From: Candidatus Binatia bacterium
Lineage (GTDB): Bacteria; Desulfobacterota_B; Binatia; UBA9968; JAJDTQ01
Length of the DNA stretch: 47,282 nucleotides
Assembly: GCA_022827045.1 (NCBI GenBank)
Contig: JAJDTQ010000275.1
Span: forward strand, 1 to 47,282
Reading direction: 5' to 3'
Position 1 is the first letter of the stretch. Each line of letters starts with the position of its first letter. Below are positions 1 to 18,863 of the stretch, piece after piece. Below the pieces are notes generated by a model, which saw nothing but the letters and a program-made list of their open reading frames with translations, had not been told where the DNA came from and made no database searches. A program made the translations under genes and the position numbers.

Positions 1-20
1 GAGCGAAGGAGTCGTTTTTT

Positions 21-97
21 GCGGGAATAGCTCAGTTGGCTAGAGCACGAGCCTTCCAAGCTCGGGGTCGCGGGTTCGAATCCCGTTTCCCGCTCCA
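21..97 (+). tRNA. tRNA-Gly (anticodon TCC)
   Basis: Full cloverleaf. The acceptor strand GCGGGAA at 21-27 pairs with TTCCCGC at 87-93, the discriminator is T94, and CCA is encoded at 95-97. The T-loop TTCGAAT (75-81) is canonical and its 5-bp stem includes one G-U pair. The anticodon loop reads TCC. It lies at the head of a tRNA-tRNA-tuf cluster, an arrangement common upstream of tuf, so it is probably co-transcribed and processed from the tuf message. The start of the transcript is outside the window. Confidence 0.96.
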
Positions 98-171
98 CAG
101 TAATGTCCGTGGGAAGCGGCGCGCCCGGCGTCAACAGCCGGCGTCGTCGTCCTTCCGTCACGTGGCCCCAT

Positions 172-244
172 GCCCAGGTAGCTCAGTAGGTAGAGCACGT
201 CCTTGGTAAGGACGAGGTCGGCGGTTCAAGCCCGCTCCTGGGCT
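172..244 (+). tRNA. tRNA-Thr (anticodon GGT)
   Basis: Acceptor GCCCAGG (172-178) pairs with CCTGGGC (237-243), with discriminator T244. The anticodon stem CGTCC/GGACG encloses TTGGTAA, so the anticodon is GGT. Unlike the upstream tRNA-Gly, CCA is not encoded (TTG follows) and must be added after transcription. tuf starts 61 bp downstream, so the two tRNAs and tuf probably share one transcript. Confidence 0.96.
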
Positions 245-305
245 TTGCCTGTTTGTGAAGGATTGAAATAAACCAAGCCATATCCACAGGAGGAGAGGAA
301 GAAAG

Positions 306-1496
<1,191 letters not shown>

Positions 1497-1509
1497 GTGG
1501 AGGTGCGAG

Positions 1510-1662
1510 ATGCGTGACCTGGTGGGGCTCGCCTGCGACGTTTGCAAACGCAAGAATTACACGACGACCAAGAACAAGAAGAGAACCACGGACAAGCTCG
1601 AGTTCAGGAAGTTCTGCGCTTACTGTCGCACCCATACGGCGCACAAGGAAATCCGGGTCTGA
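1510..1662 (+). CDS. rpmG: 50S ribosomal protein L33 (zinc-binding form)
   Basis: A 50-residue L33 of the large subunit, near the tRNA exit site. It carries two CxxC pairs (C9/C12 and C36/C39), so it is the zinc-ribbon C+ form rather than the cysteine-free form some bacteria induce under zinc limitation. The ATG at 1510 follows a GGTGGAGGT-type ribosome-binding site that overlaps the end of tuf; the gap to tuf is 13 bp. The position between tuf and tRNA-Trp/secE is the common one. Confidence 0.95.
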   Translation: MRDLVGLACDVCKRKNYTTTKNKKRTTDKLEFRKFCAYCRTHTAHKEIRV

Positions 1663-1674
1663 GTCAGCGGGGCC

Positions 1675-1751
1675 GGGTCAGTAGCTCCAATTGGTAGAGC
1701 ACCGGACTCCAAATCCGGCTGTTGCAGGTTCGAGTCCTGCCTGACCCGCCA
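1675..1751 (+). tRNA. tRNA-Trp (anticodon CCA)
   Basis: Acceptor GGGTCAG (1675-1681) pairs with CTGACCC (1741-1747), discriminator G1748, and CCA is encoded at 1749-1751. The anticodon stem CCGGA/TCCGG holds CTCCAAA, so the anticodon is CCA. It lies between rpmG and secE, 12 bp after the rpmG stop and 15 bp before the secE start, so tRNA processing must cut the polycistronic message here. Confidence 0.96.
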
Positions 1752-1766
1752 TTTTCATCTTCGACG

Positions 1767-1979
1767 ATGGAAAAATTGACTGATTCGTTCGCGTCCGTGG
1801 GGCGGCTCACCGACTTCGTTCGGGAGGCGTGGCAGGAGCTCAAGAGGGTTCACTGGCCCACCCGACGCGAGACCTACGCGGCGACGGGCGTTGTCGTGCT
1901 CGTGGTGATCTTTTTCGCCATCTATCTCGGCTTGGTCGATATCCTGCTCTCCTACGCGAGACAGTGGCTGATGCGTTAG
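1767..1979 (+). CDS. secE: Preprotein translocase subunit SecE
   Basis: A 70-residue single-span SecE, the clamp subunit of the SecYEG channel in the inner membrane. An amphipathic helix with the conserved VxWPTRRET segment (residues about 28-36) is followed by one hydrophobic span (about 41-63). This is the short form, not the three-span enterobacterial type. The ATG at 1767 was chosen because upstream in-frame starts fall inside tRNA-Trp. nusG begins 14 bp after the stop, as in most bacteria. Confidence 0.95.
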   Translation: MEKLTDSFASVGRLTDFVREAWQELKRVHWPTRRETYAATGVVVLVVIFFAIYLGLVDILLSYARQWLMR

Positions 1980-1993
1980 TGCCCGGGTGTTCC

Positions 1994-2605
1994 ATGGAAA
2001 AGCACTGGTATGTCGTCCACACGTTTGCCGGGTTCGAACACAAGGCCAAGGCCGCTCTGGAGGAGGGGATCAAAGCGTCCAACAGCAAGGTAGAGAATCA
2101 TGTCAAGGAGTTGAAGGCCGGGAACGACCCGGAGAAGCGGGACAAGATCAAGGCGTTGGAGGAGAAGCGTGACCGGTTCGGCGAGATCCTCGTGCCGGCG
2201 GAGAAGGTCGTCGAGTTGGTGAAGGGCAAGAAGCGGACGTCGTCGCGCAAGTTCTTTCCCGGCTACATCCTGGTCCACATGGCGATGGACGACGAGACCT
2301 GGCACATCGTCAAGTCCACTCCCAAGGTGACCGGTTTCGTCGGCGGCAGCACGCAGCCGCCGTGGGTCAGCGAGGAGGAGGTGCAGTCGATCACCCAGCA
2401 GATGGAGGAAGGCGCGGTGCGGCCGCGGCCCCGGGTGGTCTTCTCGGTGGGCGAGAGCGTCAAGGTGATCGACGGTCCCTTTTCCGAGTTCAACGGCGTG
2501 GTTGAGGAAGTGAAGCCCGACAAGGGCAAGCTGCGAGTGCTGATCAGCATCTTCGGCCGGGCGACCCCGGTGGAGCTGGATTTCATTCAGGTGGAGCGGA
2601 GCTAG
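1994..2605 (+). CDS. nusG: Transcription termination/antitermination factor NusG, with an insertion in the NGN domain
   Basis: A 203-residue NusG that binds RNA polymerase through its N-terminal NGN domain and Rho or S10 through its C-terminal KOW domain. Conserved landmarks are WYVVHTFAGFE (5-15), FFPGYILV (about 84-91) and the KOW segment ending SIFGRATPVELDF. Compared with the E. coli protein there is an extra stretch of roughly 28 mostly charged residues at about 30-58, between the first helix and the FGEILVP strand. The ATG at 1994 gives the normal N terminus; translation from 1829 would run through secE in another frame. rplK starts 3 bp after the stop. Confidence 0.97.
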   Translation: MEKHWYVVHTFAGFEHKAKAALEEGIKASNSKVENHVKELKAGNDPEKRDKIKALEEKRDRFGEILVPAEKVVELVKGKKRTSSRKFFPGYILVHMAMDDETWHIVKSTPKVTGFVGGSTQPPWVSEEEVQSITQQMEEGAVRPRPRVVFSVGESVKVIDGPFSEFNGVVEEVKPDKGKLRVLISIFGRATPVELDFIQVERS

Positions 2606-2608
2606 AAA

Positions 2609-3031
2609 ATGGCCAAGAAGGTGATCGGTGAGATCAAGTTGCAGATACCCGCGGGGCAGGCGAATCCGAGCCCTCCCGTGGGCCCGGCGCTGGGGCAACG
2701 GGGCGTCAACATCATGGAGTTCTGCAAGGCGTTCAACGCGGCGACGCAGAATCAGCCGGGCATGATCATCCCCGTCATCATCACCGTCTACGCCGACCGC
2801 ACTTTCAGCTTCATGACCAAGACGCCGCCCGCCGCGGTGTTGTTGAAGAAGGCGGCCGGCCTGGACAAGGGCGCCGCGGAGCCCGGCAAGGAAACGAAGG
2901 GCGAGGTAACGAGGGCGCAGGTTCAGGAGATCGCCCAGCTTAAGATGCCGGATTTGACCAGCGCCAGCATCGAGGCCGCGGTCAAGACCGTCGAGGGCAC
3001 GGCCCGGAGTCTCGGACTCAAGGTCGTCTGA
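2609..3031 (+). CDS. rplK: 50S ribosomal protein L11
   Basis: A 140-residue L11 of the GTPase-associated centre. The N-terminal domain has the proline-rich switch region ([20 protein letters not shown]) that contacts L7/L12 and thiostrepton-type drugs; the C-terminal RNA-binding domain ends SLGLKVV. The length is normal. The nusG-rplK gap is 3 bp, leaving no room for an L1-binding leader directly before rplK, so L1 autoregulation of the E. coli kind cannot act at this junction. Confidence 0.98.
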   Translation: MAKKVIGEIKLQIPAGQANPSPPVGPALGQRGVNIMEFCKAFNAATQNQPGMIIPVIITVYADRTFSFMTKTPPAAVLLKKAAGLDKGAAEPGKETKGEVTRAQVQEIAQLKMPDLTSASIEAAVKTVEGTARSLGLKVV

Positions 3032-3049
3032 TCGGAGCCGGGAGCTGCA

Positions 3050-3754
3050 ATGAAAGCGAAAGGCAAGAAGTACAAGGGCGTCGCGGACAAGCTGGACCGG
3101 ACCCGGAAGTATCCGTTGGAAGAGGGGATACGGATGGTCAAGGACACGGCCACCGCGAAGTTCGATGAGACCGTCGAGTTGTCCGTCCGGCTCGGCGTCG
3201 ACCCGCGGCGCGCGGACCAGAACATTCGCGGCGCGGTGGGGTTGCCGCACGGCCTCGGCAAGCCCGTCAGGGTCCTGGCGTTCGCCAAGGGTGAGAAGGA
3301 GAAGGAAGCGGAAGAAGCCGGGGCGGAATTCGTCGGCAACGACGAGTTGATCAAGAAGATCACCGAGGGCTGGCTCGATTTCGACAAGGTGGTGGCCACG
3401 CCCGACATGATGGGAGCGGTGGGCCGCATCGGCAAGATCCTCGGGCCCCGCGGCCTGATGCCGAACCCCCGGTCGGGAACCGTCGCCGCGGAGATAGGCA
3501 AGGCGGTCACGGAGATCAAGGCGGGCCGGCTGGAGTACCGGGTGGACAAGGCGGGTATCGTTCATCTGCCCATCGGCAAGGTGTCCTTCGAGCCCGACGC
3601 GCTTCTGGACAACGCCAGGGCGGTGGTCGGCGCGCTGATCCGGGCCAAGCCCGCCGCCGCCAAGGGTACCTACATCAAGAGCGTGGCCGTGGCCGCGACC
3701 ATGGGGCCGGGGATCAAGATCGATCCCGCCGAAGTCCGCACGATGGCGGTTTGA
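3050..3754 (+). CDS. rplA: 50S ribosomal protein L1
   Basis: A 234-residue L1 of the mobile stalk at the E site. It shows the usual two-domain pattern, with the signature around [15 protein letters not shown] (about residues 127-141) and a C terminus with TMGPGIKID. The ATG at 3050 is preceded by GGAGCCGGGAG. It follows rplK by 18 bp and precedes rplJ by 29 bp. Confidence 0.98.
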   Translation: MKAKGKKYKGVADKLDRTRKYPLEEGIRMVKDTATAKFDETVELSVRLGVDPRRADQNIRGAVGLPHGLGKPVRVLAFAKGEKEKEAEEAGAEFVGNDELIKKITEGWLDFDKVVATPDMMGAVGRIGKILGPRGLMPNPRSGTVAAEIGKAVTEIKAGRLEYRVDKAGIVHLPIGKVSFEPDALLDNARAVVGALIRAKPAAAKGTYIKSVAVAATMGPGIKIDPAEVRTMAV

Positions 3755-3783
3755 GCCATTCGCGGCGTTGATTGGAGAGCAGC

Positions 3784-4299
3784 GTGGACCGTGAGGGGAA
3801 AACGGCAGTCGTCGGCGAGTTCCAGGACAAGTTCAGGACCGCCACCATGGCGGTGGTGACCGATTATCGAGGACTGTCCGTCAGCAAGATGACACAGCTT
3901 CGCTGCGACATTCGCGAGGCGGCCGGCGAGTACAGGATCGCCAAGAACAACCTGGTACGGTTGGCGATACGCGAGACGTCGTATCAGCCGCTCGAGGACT
4001 TGCTGACCGGGCCGAACGGCTGGGTGTTCGCCTACGACGACCCCGTGAGCCTTTCGAAGGCCCTGGTCAAGTTCACGGACCAGAACCAGGAGCTGACCAT
4101 CAAGGGCGCGGTCCTGGATGGCGCAGTGCTCGAGCCGGTTCAGGTCAAGGGCCTGGCCAGTCTGCCGAGTCTGCCGGAGCTGCATGCCCAGGTGCTTTCG
4201 CTGATGCAGGCCCCGGCCAGCCAACTGCTGCGGACCGTCCAGGAGCCGGGAAGTCAGTTGGTGCGTCTGCTCGGTGCGCTCAAGGAAGGCAAGGAGTAG
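3784..4299 (+). CDS. rplJ: 50S ribosomal protein L10
   Basis: A 171-residue L10, the stalk base that anchors L7/L12 dimers through its C-terminal helix. The globular domain shows DYRGLSVSKMTQLR and AKNNLVRLA; the C-terminal helix ends VRLLGALKEGKE. I chose GTG at 3784, which has GGAGAG six bases upstream, over an in-frame TTG at 3772 that lies on top of that ribosome-binding site. Only 29 bp separate it from rplA, too short for a classical L10 leader. Confidence 0.95.
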   Translation: MDREGKTAVVGEFQDKFRTATMAVVTDYRGLSVSKMTQLRCDIREAAGEYRIAKNNLVRLAIRETSYQPLEDLLTGPNGWVFAYDDPVSLSKALVKFTDQNQELTIKGAVLDGAVLEPVQVKGLASLPSLPELHAQVLSLMQAPASQLLRTVQEPGSQLVRLLGALKEGKE

Positions 4300-4421
4300 G
4301 GGCGGAGTTCAAACCCGTCCGTATGGCCCGGGCAGGCCGATACGACGACTGCGCCGTTGACGGCCACGACAGGATGTTTCGGAAAACCGTAGATCACGAT
4401 AGCTGAAGGGGGAATCCACCA

Positions 4422-4793
4422 ATGGAAGTGAGTCGCGAGCAAGTCAAGGACTACATCAAGAACATGTCGTTGCTGGAAGCGGCGAGTCTGGTGAAGGAGC
4501 TGGAAGAAGAGCTTGGGGTAAGCGCCGCCGCGCCCGTGGCGGTGGCGGCCGCGCCCGCGGCCGCGCCGGCGGCTGAAGAAAAGACCGAGTTCGACGCCGT
4601 GCTGACCAGCGCCGGCGAGAAGAAGATCCAGGTGATCAAGGTCGTCCGGGAGATCACGGGTCTGGGACTGAAGGAGGCCAAGGATCTCGTCGACGGGGCT
4701 CCGAAGAACGTCAAGGAAGGCGTGTCCAAGGACGAGGCCGACGAGATCAAGAGCAAGATCGAAGAGGTCGGCGGGAGCGTCGAGGTCAAGTAG
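4422..4793 (+). CDS. rplL: 50S ribosomal protein L7/L12
   Basis: A 123-residue stalk protein that recruits translational GTPases. It has an N-terminal dimerisation helix, an Ala/Pro-rich hinge (about residues 37-52, written in a GCC/GCG-rich stretch) and the conserved C-terminal domain with [20 protein letters not shown]. The ribosome-binding site AAGGGGGA lies just upstream of the ATG at 4422. The 122-bp gap after rplJ shows no gene. A hairpin follows the stop. Confidence 0.98.
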   Translation: MEVSREQVKDYIKNMSLLEAASLVKELEEELGVSAAAPVAVAAAPAAAPAAEEKTEFDAVLTSAGEKKIQVIKVVREITGLGLKEAKDLVDGAPKNVKEGVSKDEADEIKSKIEEVGGSVEVK

Positions 4794-4840
4794 GGGCGAC
4801 CGGCCGTCGCCCTTATCCGGCGCCGTCGCCCTTGTCCGGC
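4794..4840 (+). repeat. Hairpin and 19-bp direct repeat between rplL and rpoB
   Basis: A 7-bp stem (GGGCGAC 4794-4800 with GTCGCCC 4806-4812) has a 5-base loop and no T-run. It overlaps two head-to-tail 19-bp copies (4803-4821 and 4822-4840) that differ only at one base (A versus G in the centre). E. coli has an attenuator and an RNase III site in the same gap; whether this hairpin does a similar job is inference. The gap between the two genes is 94 bp. Confidence 0.5.
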
Positions 4841-4887
4841 GGCGGATGCCGGGCGTCATTGGTCAGGGTTGAGTGAAGGGGGAGCTC

Positions 4888-8982
<4,095 letters not shown>

Positions 8983-8991
8983 GAGGCCCCC

Positions 8992-13119
<4,128 letters not shown>

Positions 13120-13121
13120 GG

Positions 13122-13150
13122 TTGACAGGAAACGGAAGTTACGATAAAAT
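13122..13150 (+). promoter_or_regulatory. Sigma-70-type promoter of the str operon
   Basis: A perfect -35 box TTGACA (13122-13127), 17-bp spacer and -10 box TAAAAT (13145-13150, 5 of 6 consensus bases) lie in the 59-bp gap after rpoC. Initiation would fall near 13157, about 20 bases before the rpsL ATG. The nine bases TTGACAGGA recur at 13161-13169, inside the predicted leader. This is the clearest promoter I could find in the first 30 kb. Confidence 0.8.
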
Positions 13151-13178
13151 CGGCGGTTTATTGACAGGATAGCAACCA

Positions 13179-14025
<847 letters not shown>

Positions 14026-14051
14026 CAAATCAAGTCAATCAATGTCCGAAT

Positions 14052-14081
14052 AAGGAGGCGGGGAACCCGCCTCCTTTTTTT
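14052..14081 (+). terminator. Intrinsic terminator between rpsG and fusA
   Basis: An 11-bp perfect stem (14052-14062 with 14066-14076) has a 3-base loop GAA and runs into seven T residues (14075-14081). The left arm contains AAGGAGG, an ideal anti-anti-Shine-Dalgarno sequence hidden in the stem. fusA starts only 19 bp after the T-run, with no clear promoter between, so this is either an attenuator within the operon or fusA depends on a promoter inside rpsG. Confidence 0.85.
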
Positions 14082-14100
14082 GCCGTCTTGTAGACACGAA

Positions 14101-16179
14101 ATGAGCAGACAGATCCCACTCGAACGGACCCGCAACATCGGCATCATGGCCCATATCGATGCCGGGAAGACCACCACGACCGAGCGCGTGTTGTTCTACA
14201 CCGGCATCAACTACAAGCTGGGCGAGGTGCACGATGGCACCGCCACCATGGACTGGATGGTCCAGGAGCAGGAGCGCGGGATCACCATCACCTCGGCGGC
14301 CACGACGTGCCACTGGCAGGACCACCGGATCAACATCATCGACACCCCGGGGCACGTGGACTTCACCATCGAGGTTGAGCGTTCGCTGCGGGTGCTCGAC
14401 GGCGCCATCGCGGTGTTCTGCTCGGTGGGGGGCGTGGAGCCCCAGACCGAGACGGTGTGGCGGCAGGCGGACAAGTACGGCGTGCCCAGGATCGCCTACA
14501 TCAACAAGATGGACCGGGTCGGCGCCGACTTCTTCCGCGTGGTGAAGATGATCGAGGACCGGCTGGGGGCGCGACCGCTCGTGATACAGCTGCCGGTGGG
14601 TTCCGAGGACGGATTCCAGGGGGTCGTCGATCTCGTGCGCATGAAGGCGATTCTTTGGGACAACGAGAATCTCGGCGCCAGCTTCCGGGTGGACGCGATA
14701 CCGGCCGACCTGCGGGAACAGGCGGCCGAATACCGCGAGACCATGCTGGAGACGCTGGCGGATTGCGACGACGGCATCTTGACCGCGTACCTCCAGGGCG
14801 AGGAGATCTCCAGCGAGCGGCTGGTGCAGGCCATTCGGGCCGCCGGGCTCAAGCTCCAGCTCGTCCCGGTGCTGTGCGGCGCGGCGTTCCGCAACAAGGG
14901 CGTTCAGACGTTGCTGGACGCGGTCATCGATTACCTCCCCTCGCCGCTGGACGTGCCGCCGATTCGCGGCACCGATCCGGACAGCGGCGACGAGGCCGTG
15001 CGCGTGACCTCCGACGAGGCGCCGTTCTCCGCCCTGGCGTTCAAGATCATGGCCGACCCGTTCGTGGGATCGCTGACGTTCTTCCGGGTCTATTCCGGAA
15101 CACGCAAGTCCGGCGCGTTCGTCTACAACGCTTCCACCGGCCGGCGGGAGCGTCTGGGCCGCATCCTCAAGATGCATGCCAACAAGCGGGAGGAGATCGA
15201 CGAGGTCTGTGCCGGGGACATCGCCGCGGCGGTGGGCCTGCGCAGCGCCAAGACGGGCGATACGCTCTGCGACGAGAACAACCCCATCCTCCTCGAGTCC
15301 ATCGAATTTCCCGAACCGGTCATCGCCATCGCCATCGAGCCCAAGTCCCGTGACGATCAGGAAAAGCTGGGGTCTTCCCTGCAGAAGCTGGCCAAGGAGG
15401 ACCCCTCCTTCCGGGTGACCGTCGACCAGGAGACCGGCCAGACATTGATCTCGGGAATGGGGGAGCTCCACCTCGAGGTCATCGTCGACCGGCTGTTGCG
15501 GGAGTTCAAGGTGGACGCCAACGTAGGCAAACCCCAGGTAGCGTACAAGGAGACCATACGCCGGACGGTGGAGCAGGAAGGCCGGTTCGTCCGGCAGTCC
15601 GGCGGCCGCGGGCAGTTCGGCCATGTCTACCTGCGCCTGGAACCGCAGCCGACGGGCCGCGGCTTCGAGTTCGTCAGCGCCATCAAGGGAGGCGTGATAC
15701 CGCAGGAATACGTGCCCGCGGTGGAGAACGGCGTCGTCCAGGCCACGACCAACGGGGGCCTGGTGGGATATCCCGTGGTGGACGTGAAGGTCACGCTGCT
15801 GGACGGCAGCTACCACGAGGTGGACTCCTCGGAGATGGCGTTCACCATCGCCGCCTCGATGGCGTTCAAGGAGGCGTTGCGCAAGGCCGCCCCGGTGTTG
15901 CTCGAGCCGGTGATGGACGTGGAGGTGGTGGTGCCGGAGGAGTTCATGGGCGACGTCATCGGCGACATCAGCTCGCGGCGGGGCAAGGTCCTGGGCATGA
16001 CCTCCAAGGCCGGCGCCCAGGTGGTGGAGTCCCGCGTTCCGCTGTCGCAGATGTTCGGTTATGCCACGGACCTGAGGTCGAGGACCCAGGGCCGGGCGAC
16101 GTACACGATGCAGTTCTCGCGCTACGAGGAAGTCCCGGAAACGGTGAAGGAAGACATGCTCGGAGAGGTGAGGGTGTGA
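14101..16179 (+). CDS. fusA: Elongation factor G
   Basis: A 692-residue translocase GTPase. The G1 motif [13 protein letters not shown] is at about residues 17-29, switch [10 protein letters not shown] at about 81-88 and NKMD at about 135-138; domains II-V follow at normal length. I chose ATG 14101 because it gives the family N terminus; an in-frame TTG at 14080 lies in the terminator. The Shine-Dalgarno sequence is weak. The stop overlaps the rpsJ GTG start by 4 bases (GTGA). No tuf copy follows, unlike in many str operons. Confidence 0.98.
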   Translation: MSRQIPLERTRNIGIMAHIDAGKTTTTERVLFYTGINYKLGEVHDGTATMDWMVQEQERGITITSAATTCHWQDHRINIIDTPGHVDFTIEVERSLRVLDGAIAVFCSVGGVEPQTETVWRQADKYGVPRIAYINKMDRVGADFFRVVKMIEDRLGARPLVIQLPVGSEDGFQGVVDLVRMKAILWDNENLGASFRVDAIPADLREQAAEYRETMLETLADCDDGILTAYLQGEEISSERLVQAIRAAGLKLQLVPVLCGAAFRNKGVQTLLDAVIDYLPSPLDVPPIRGTDPDSGDEAVRVTSDEAPFSALAFKIMADPFVGSLTFFRVYSGTRKSGAFVYNASTGRRERLGRILKMHANKREEIDEVCAGDIAAAVGLRSAKTGDTLCDENNPILLESIEFPEPVIAIAIEPKSRDDQEKLGSSLQKLAKEDPSFRVTVDQETGQTLISGMGELHLEVIVDRLLREFKVDANVGKPQVAYKETIRRTVEQEGRFVRQSGGRGQFGHVYLRLEPQPTGRGFEFVSAIKGGVIPQEYVPAVENGVVQATTNGGLVGYPVVDVKVTLLDGSYHEVDSSEMAFTIAASMAFKEALRKAAPVLLEPVMDVEVVVPEEFMGDVIGDISSRRGKVLGMTSKAGAQVVESRVPLSQMFGYATDLRSRTQGRATYTMQFSRYEEVPETVKEDMLGEVRV

Positions 16180-16484
16180 ACGAGAAAATCCGCATTCGGC
16201 TCAAGGCCTACGACTACCGGGTCCTGGACCAGTCGGTGGGCGAGATCGTCGAGACCGTGAAGAGGACCGGAGGGCGGGTCGCCGGCCCCATCCCTCTCCC
16301 CACGCGGATCGAGAGGTTCACGGTGAACCGTTCCCCGCACGTGGACAAGAAGTCGCGGGAGCAGTTCGAGGTCCGCACCCACAAGCGGCTGCTGGACATC
16401 CTCGAACCCACCCAGCAGACCATCGACGCGTTGGGCAAGCTGGATCTGGCGGCCGGCGTCGACGTGGAGATCAAGCTTCAGTAG
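16176..16484 (+). CDS. rpsJ: 30S ribosomal protein S10
   Basis: A 102-residue S10, which also serves as NusE in antitermination complexes and can bind the NusG KOW domain. It keeps the [13 protein letters not shown] start and the loop around [16 protein letters not shown]. The GTG start at 16176 overlaps the fusA stop, with GGAGAGGTGAGG upstream, so the S10 operon is translationally coupled to fusA. Confidence 0.97.
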   Translation: MNEKIRIRLKAYDYRVLDQSVGEIVETVKRTGGRVAGPIPLPTRIERFTVNRSPHVDKKSREQFEVRTHKRLLDILEPTQQTIDALGKLDLAAGVDVEIKLQ

Positions 16485-16492
16485 GCGGAAAG

Positions 16493-17125
16493 ATGACGGG
16501 TCTCATCGGCAAGAAAATCGGCATGAGCCAGCTCTTCGACGACACGGGCAACGTGATACCCGTGACGGTGGTGGAGACGGGCCCGTGCGTGGTGGTGCAG
16601 AAGAAGGACGTGGCCAGGGACGGCTACAACGCCCTGCAGCTCGGGTTCGGGAAGCAGAAGAACCAGCGCGTCAACCGGCCCCTGCGGGGCCACATGGCCA
16701 AGGCGGAGAAGGGATCGTTCCGCGTGCTCCGGGAGTTCAGGGTTGACGACGTCTCCGGCTACGAGGTGGGCCAGGAGCTCACGGTGACGGACCTGGTGAA
16801 GCCGGGAGACCTGGTAGACGTCACCGGCACCTCCAAGGGCCGGGGCTTCGCCGGCGTCATGAAGCGTTGGGATTTCGGCGGCTTCTCCCGCACCCACGGC
16901 ACCCACGAGTACTTCCGGCACGGCGGCTCCATCGGCAACCGCTCCTATCCGGGGAAGGTGTTCAAGGGCAAGCGCATGGCCGGGCACTGGGGCAACGAGA
17001 GGGTGTCGATCCAGAACCTCCGGGTGGTCGAAGTTCGCCCCGAACAGAACCTTCTGCTCGTGAAGGGCGCCGTGCCGGGCGCCAACGGCGGCATGGTCCT
17101 CGTCCGGCGGGCCGTCAAGGGGTAG
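16493..17125 (+). CDS. rplC: 50S ribosomal protein L3
   Basis: A 210-residue L3, an early assembly protein reaching the peptidyl transferase centre. It shows GLIGKKIGMSQLFD at the N terminus and the extension GFAGVMKRWDFGGFSRTHG (about 121-139). The gap to rpsJ is 8 bp and to rplD 3 bp. Confidence 0.98.
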   Translation: MTGLIGKKIGMSQLFDDTGNVIPVTVVETGPCVVVQKKDVARDGYNALQLGFGKQKNQRVNRPLRGHMAKAEKGSFRVLREFRVDDVSGYEVGQELTVTDLVKPGDLVDVTGTSKGRGFAGVMKRWDFGGFSRTHGTHEYFRHGGSIGNRSYPGKVFKGKRMAGHWGNERVSIQNLRVVEVRPEQNLLLVKGAVPGANGGMVLVRRAVKG

Positions 17126-17128
17126 GGA

Positions 17129-17725
17129 ATGGAACTTCGCAGGATCGAGCCGGTGCTTCCGGAGAGCATATTCGGCGTGGCCGTCCGCCCGCACCTGTTG
17201 CACCAGGCGGTGGTCATGCAGTTGAACAACCGGCGCGCCGGCACCGCCTCCACCAAGACCCGCGGCCGGGTCCGCGGCAGCGGCAGGAAGCCTTGGCGCC
17301 AGAAGGGCTCCGGCAGGGCCCGCGCCGGCAGCGTGCGGTCGCCCATCTGGGTCGGCGGCGGAACCGTCTTCGGGCCCTTGCCCCGGGACTATTCGTACCG
17401 GATACCCAAGAAGGCCCGCCGGCAGGCGCTCCTGTCCGCTCTCAGCCTCAAGCAGCAGGAAGAGAAGCTGGTGGTGGTGGAGCCGGAGGACGTGACCGAG
17501 ATCAAGACCCGCCTCATGGCCGAGGCCATGGCTTCGCTGGGGGTCGGCAACTCGCTGTTCGTGATCGCCGAGGGCGACGAGAAGATCGAGTTGTCCGCGC
17601 GCAATCTGCCGCATGTCAAGGTGCTGCGGGTGGCCGGGCTGAACGTGTACGACCTGCTCCGTTTCGAATACCTGGTGCTGACCCAGGGCGCGCTGCGGAA
17701 GATCGAGGAGAGGTTCTCGCAATGA
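17129..17725 (+). CDS. rplD: 50S ribosomal protein L4
   Basis: A 198-residue L4, whose extended loop lines the exit tunnel. The loop signature is GSGRKPWRQKGSGRARAGS. The N terminus before VRPHLLHQAVVMQ is a few residues shorter than in many relatives. L4 represses the S10 operon in E. coli, but no leader is visible here because rpsJ overlaps fusA. Its stop overlaps the rplW start by 3 bases. Confidence 0.97.
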   Translation: MELRRIEPVLPESIFGVAVRPHLLHQAVVMQLNNRRAGTASTKTRGRVRGSGRKPWRQKGSGRARAGSVRSPIWVGGGTVFGPLPRDYSYRIPKKARRQALLSALSLKQQEEKLVVVEPEDVTEIKTRLMAEAMASLGVGNSLFVIAEGDEKIELSARNLPHVKVLRVAGLNVYDLLRFEYLVLTQGALRKIEERFSQ

Positions 17726-18012
17726 GGGGCGTTCGAGATACGGTTCTCGGTCCGTTGATCTCCGAGAAGGGTTCGATGCTGGCCGAGTCGTCGAGCCAGG
17801 TGATCTTCAAGGTCCGTCCGGATGCCAACAAGATCGAGATCCGGAAGCAGGTGGAGACGCTGTTCAAGGTTACGGTGCTGGACGTGAGGACCGCGCGCTA
17901 CCTTGGCAAGATGCGCCGCGTCGGCAGGAACACCGGACGCCTGCCGCTTTGGAAGAAGGCGTACGTCACGCTGAAGGAAGGCGATCGCATCGACTTCTTC
18001 GGTGTCGGTTAG
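17722..18012 (+). CDS. rplW: 50S ribosomal protein L23
   Basis: A 96-residue L23 at the tunnel exit, docking site for trigger factor and SRP. The segments VLGPLISEKGS and VTVLDVRTARYLGKMRRVGR are typical. The ATG at 17722 overlaps the rplD TGA (ATGA), which decides the start among several in-frame candidates upstream. Confidence 0.96.
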   Translation: MRGVRDTVLGPLISEKGSMLAESSSQVIFKVRPDANKIEIRKQVETLFKVTVLDVRTARYLGKMRRVGRNTGRLPLWKKAYVTLKEGDRIDFFGVG

Positions 18013-18033
18013 CCTGAACGAGGGTTGTAGGCC

Positions 18034-18861
18034 ATGTCGATCAAGAACCGCCGCCCGACATCTCCCGGGCGCCGCTTTTCCACCGGGTTCGGATTCGAGG
18101 AGGTCTCCCGGGACTCGCCGCACAAGGCGCTGCTGCGGCCGCTCAAGGGCCACGGCGGGCGCAACAACACCGGCAGGATCACCAAGGACCACCGCGGCGG
18201 CGGGCACAAGCGGCGGTACCGCTTCATCGATTTCAAGCGGGACAAGAAGGGAGTCGTGGGCCGGGTCGAGGCCATCGAGTACGATCCGAACCGCTCCGCC
18301 CGGGTGGCGCTCATCTGCTACCTCGACGGCGAGCGCCGCTACATCCTGGCGCCGGAAAAGCTCAGGGTGGGGAGCCGCATCGTATCCGGCGACCAGGACA
18401 TCGACATCCAGCCGGGGAATTCCCTGCCGCTGAGGTTCATCCCGACCGGAACGCTGGTGCACAACATCGAGTTGAAGGCCGGCAAGGGGGGGCAGATCGT
18501 CCGCAGCGCCGGGGCCTCCGCGCAGGTGATGGCGAAGGAGGGCCACTACACGCTGCTCAAGCTGCCGTCCGGCGAGCTGCGCAACGTGCGCTCCGAGTGC
18601 CGCGCCACCATCGGCGAGGTGGGCAACAGCGACTACGAGAACGTCACCTACGGCAAGGCGGGCCGGTCGCGCTGGATGGGCCGGCGGCCGGTCACCCGGG
18701 GCATCGCCAAGAACCCGGTCGATCACCCGCACGGCGGCGGCGAGGGACAGTCCAAGGGCAATCATCCGCAGACGCCCTGGGGCAAGCCCACCAAGGGGTA
18801 CCGCACCCGTGGCGTGAAGCCTTCCGACAAGTACATCGTGAAGCGCAGAAAGGGACAGTAG
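18034..18861 (+). CDS. rplB: 50S ribosomal protein L2
   Basis: A 275-residue L2, needed for subunit joining and peptidyl transferase. The conserved C-terminal segment [12 protein letters not shown], with the functionally important histidine, is at about residues 229-240. Length is normal. It is 21 bp from rplW and 2 bp from rpsS. Confidence 0.98.
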   Translation: MSIKNRRPTSPGRRFSTGFGFEEVSRDSPHKALLRPLKGHGGRNNTGRITKDHRGGGHKRRYRFIDFKRDKKGVVGRVEAIEYDPNRSARVALICYLDGERRYILAPEKLRVGSRIVSGDQDIDIQPGNSLPLRFIPTGTLVHNIELKAGKGGQIVRSAGASAQVMAKEGHYTLLKLPSGELRNVRSECRATIGEVGNSDYENVTYGKAGRSRWMGRRPVTRGIAKNPVDHPHGGGEGQSKGNHPQTPWGKPTKGYRTRGVKPSDKYIVKRRKGQ

Positions 18862-18863
18862 GC

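Noticed and set aside
1722..1766. Upstream start for secE
   Set aside because: It lies inside the tRNA-Trp gene; ATG 1767 gives the family N terminus.
4300..4421. Possible gene or riboswitch in the rplJ-rplL gap
   Set aside because: Only 122 bp, no coding frame with a ribosome-binding site and no fold I recognise.
14080..14100. TTG start for fusA
   Set aside because: It falls in the terminator T-run, and the seven added residues are not part of EF-G.
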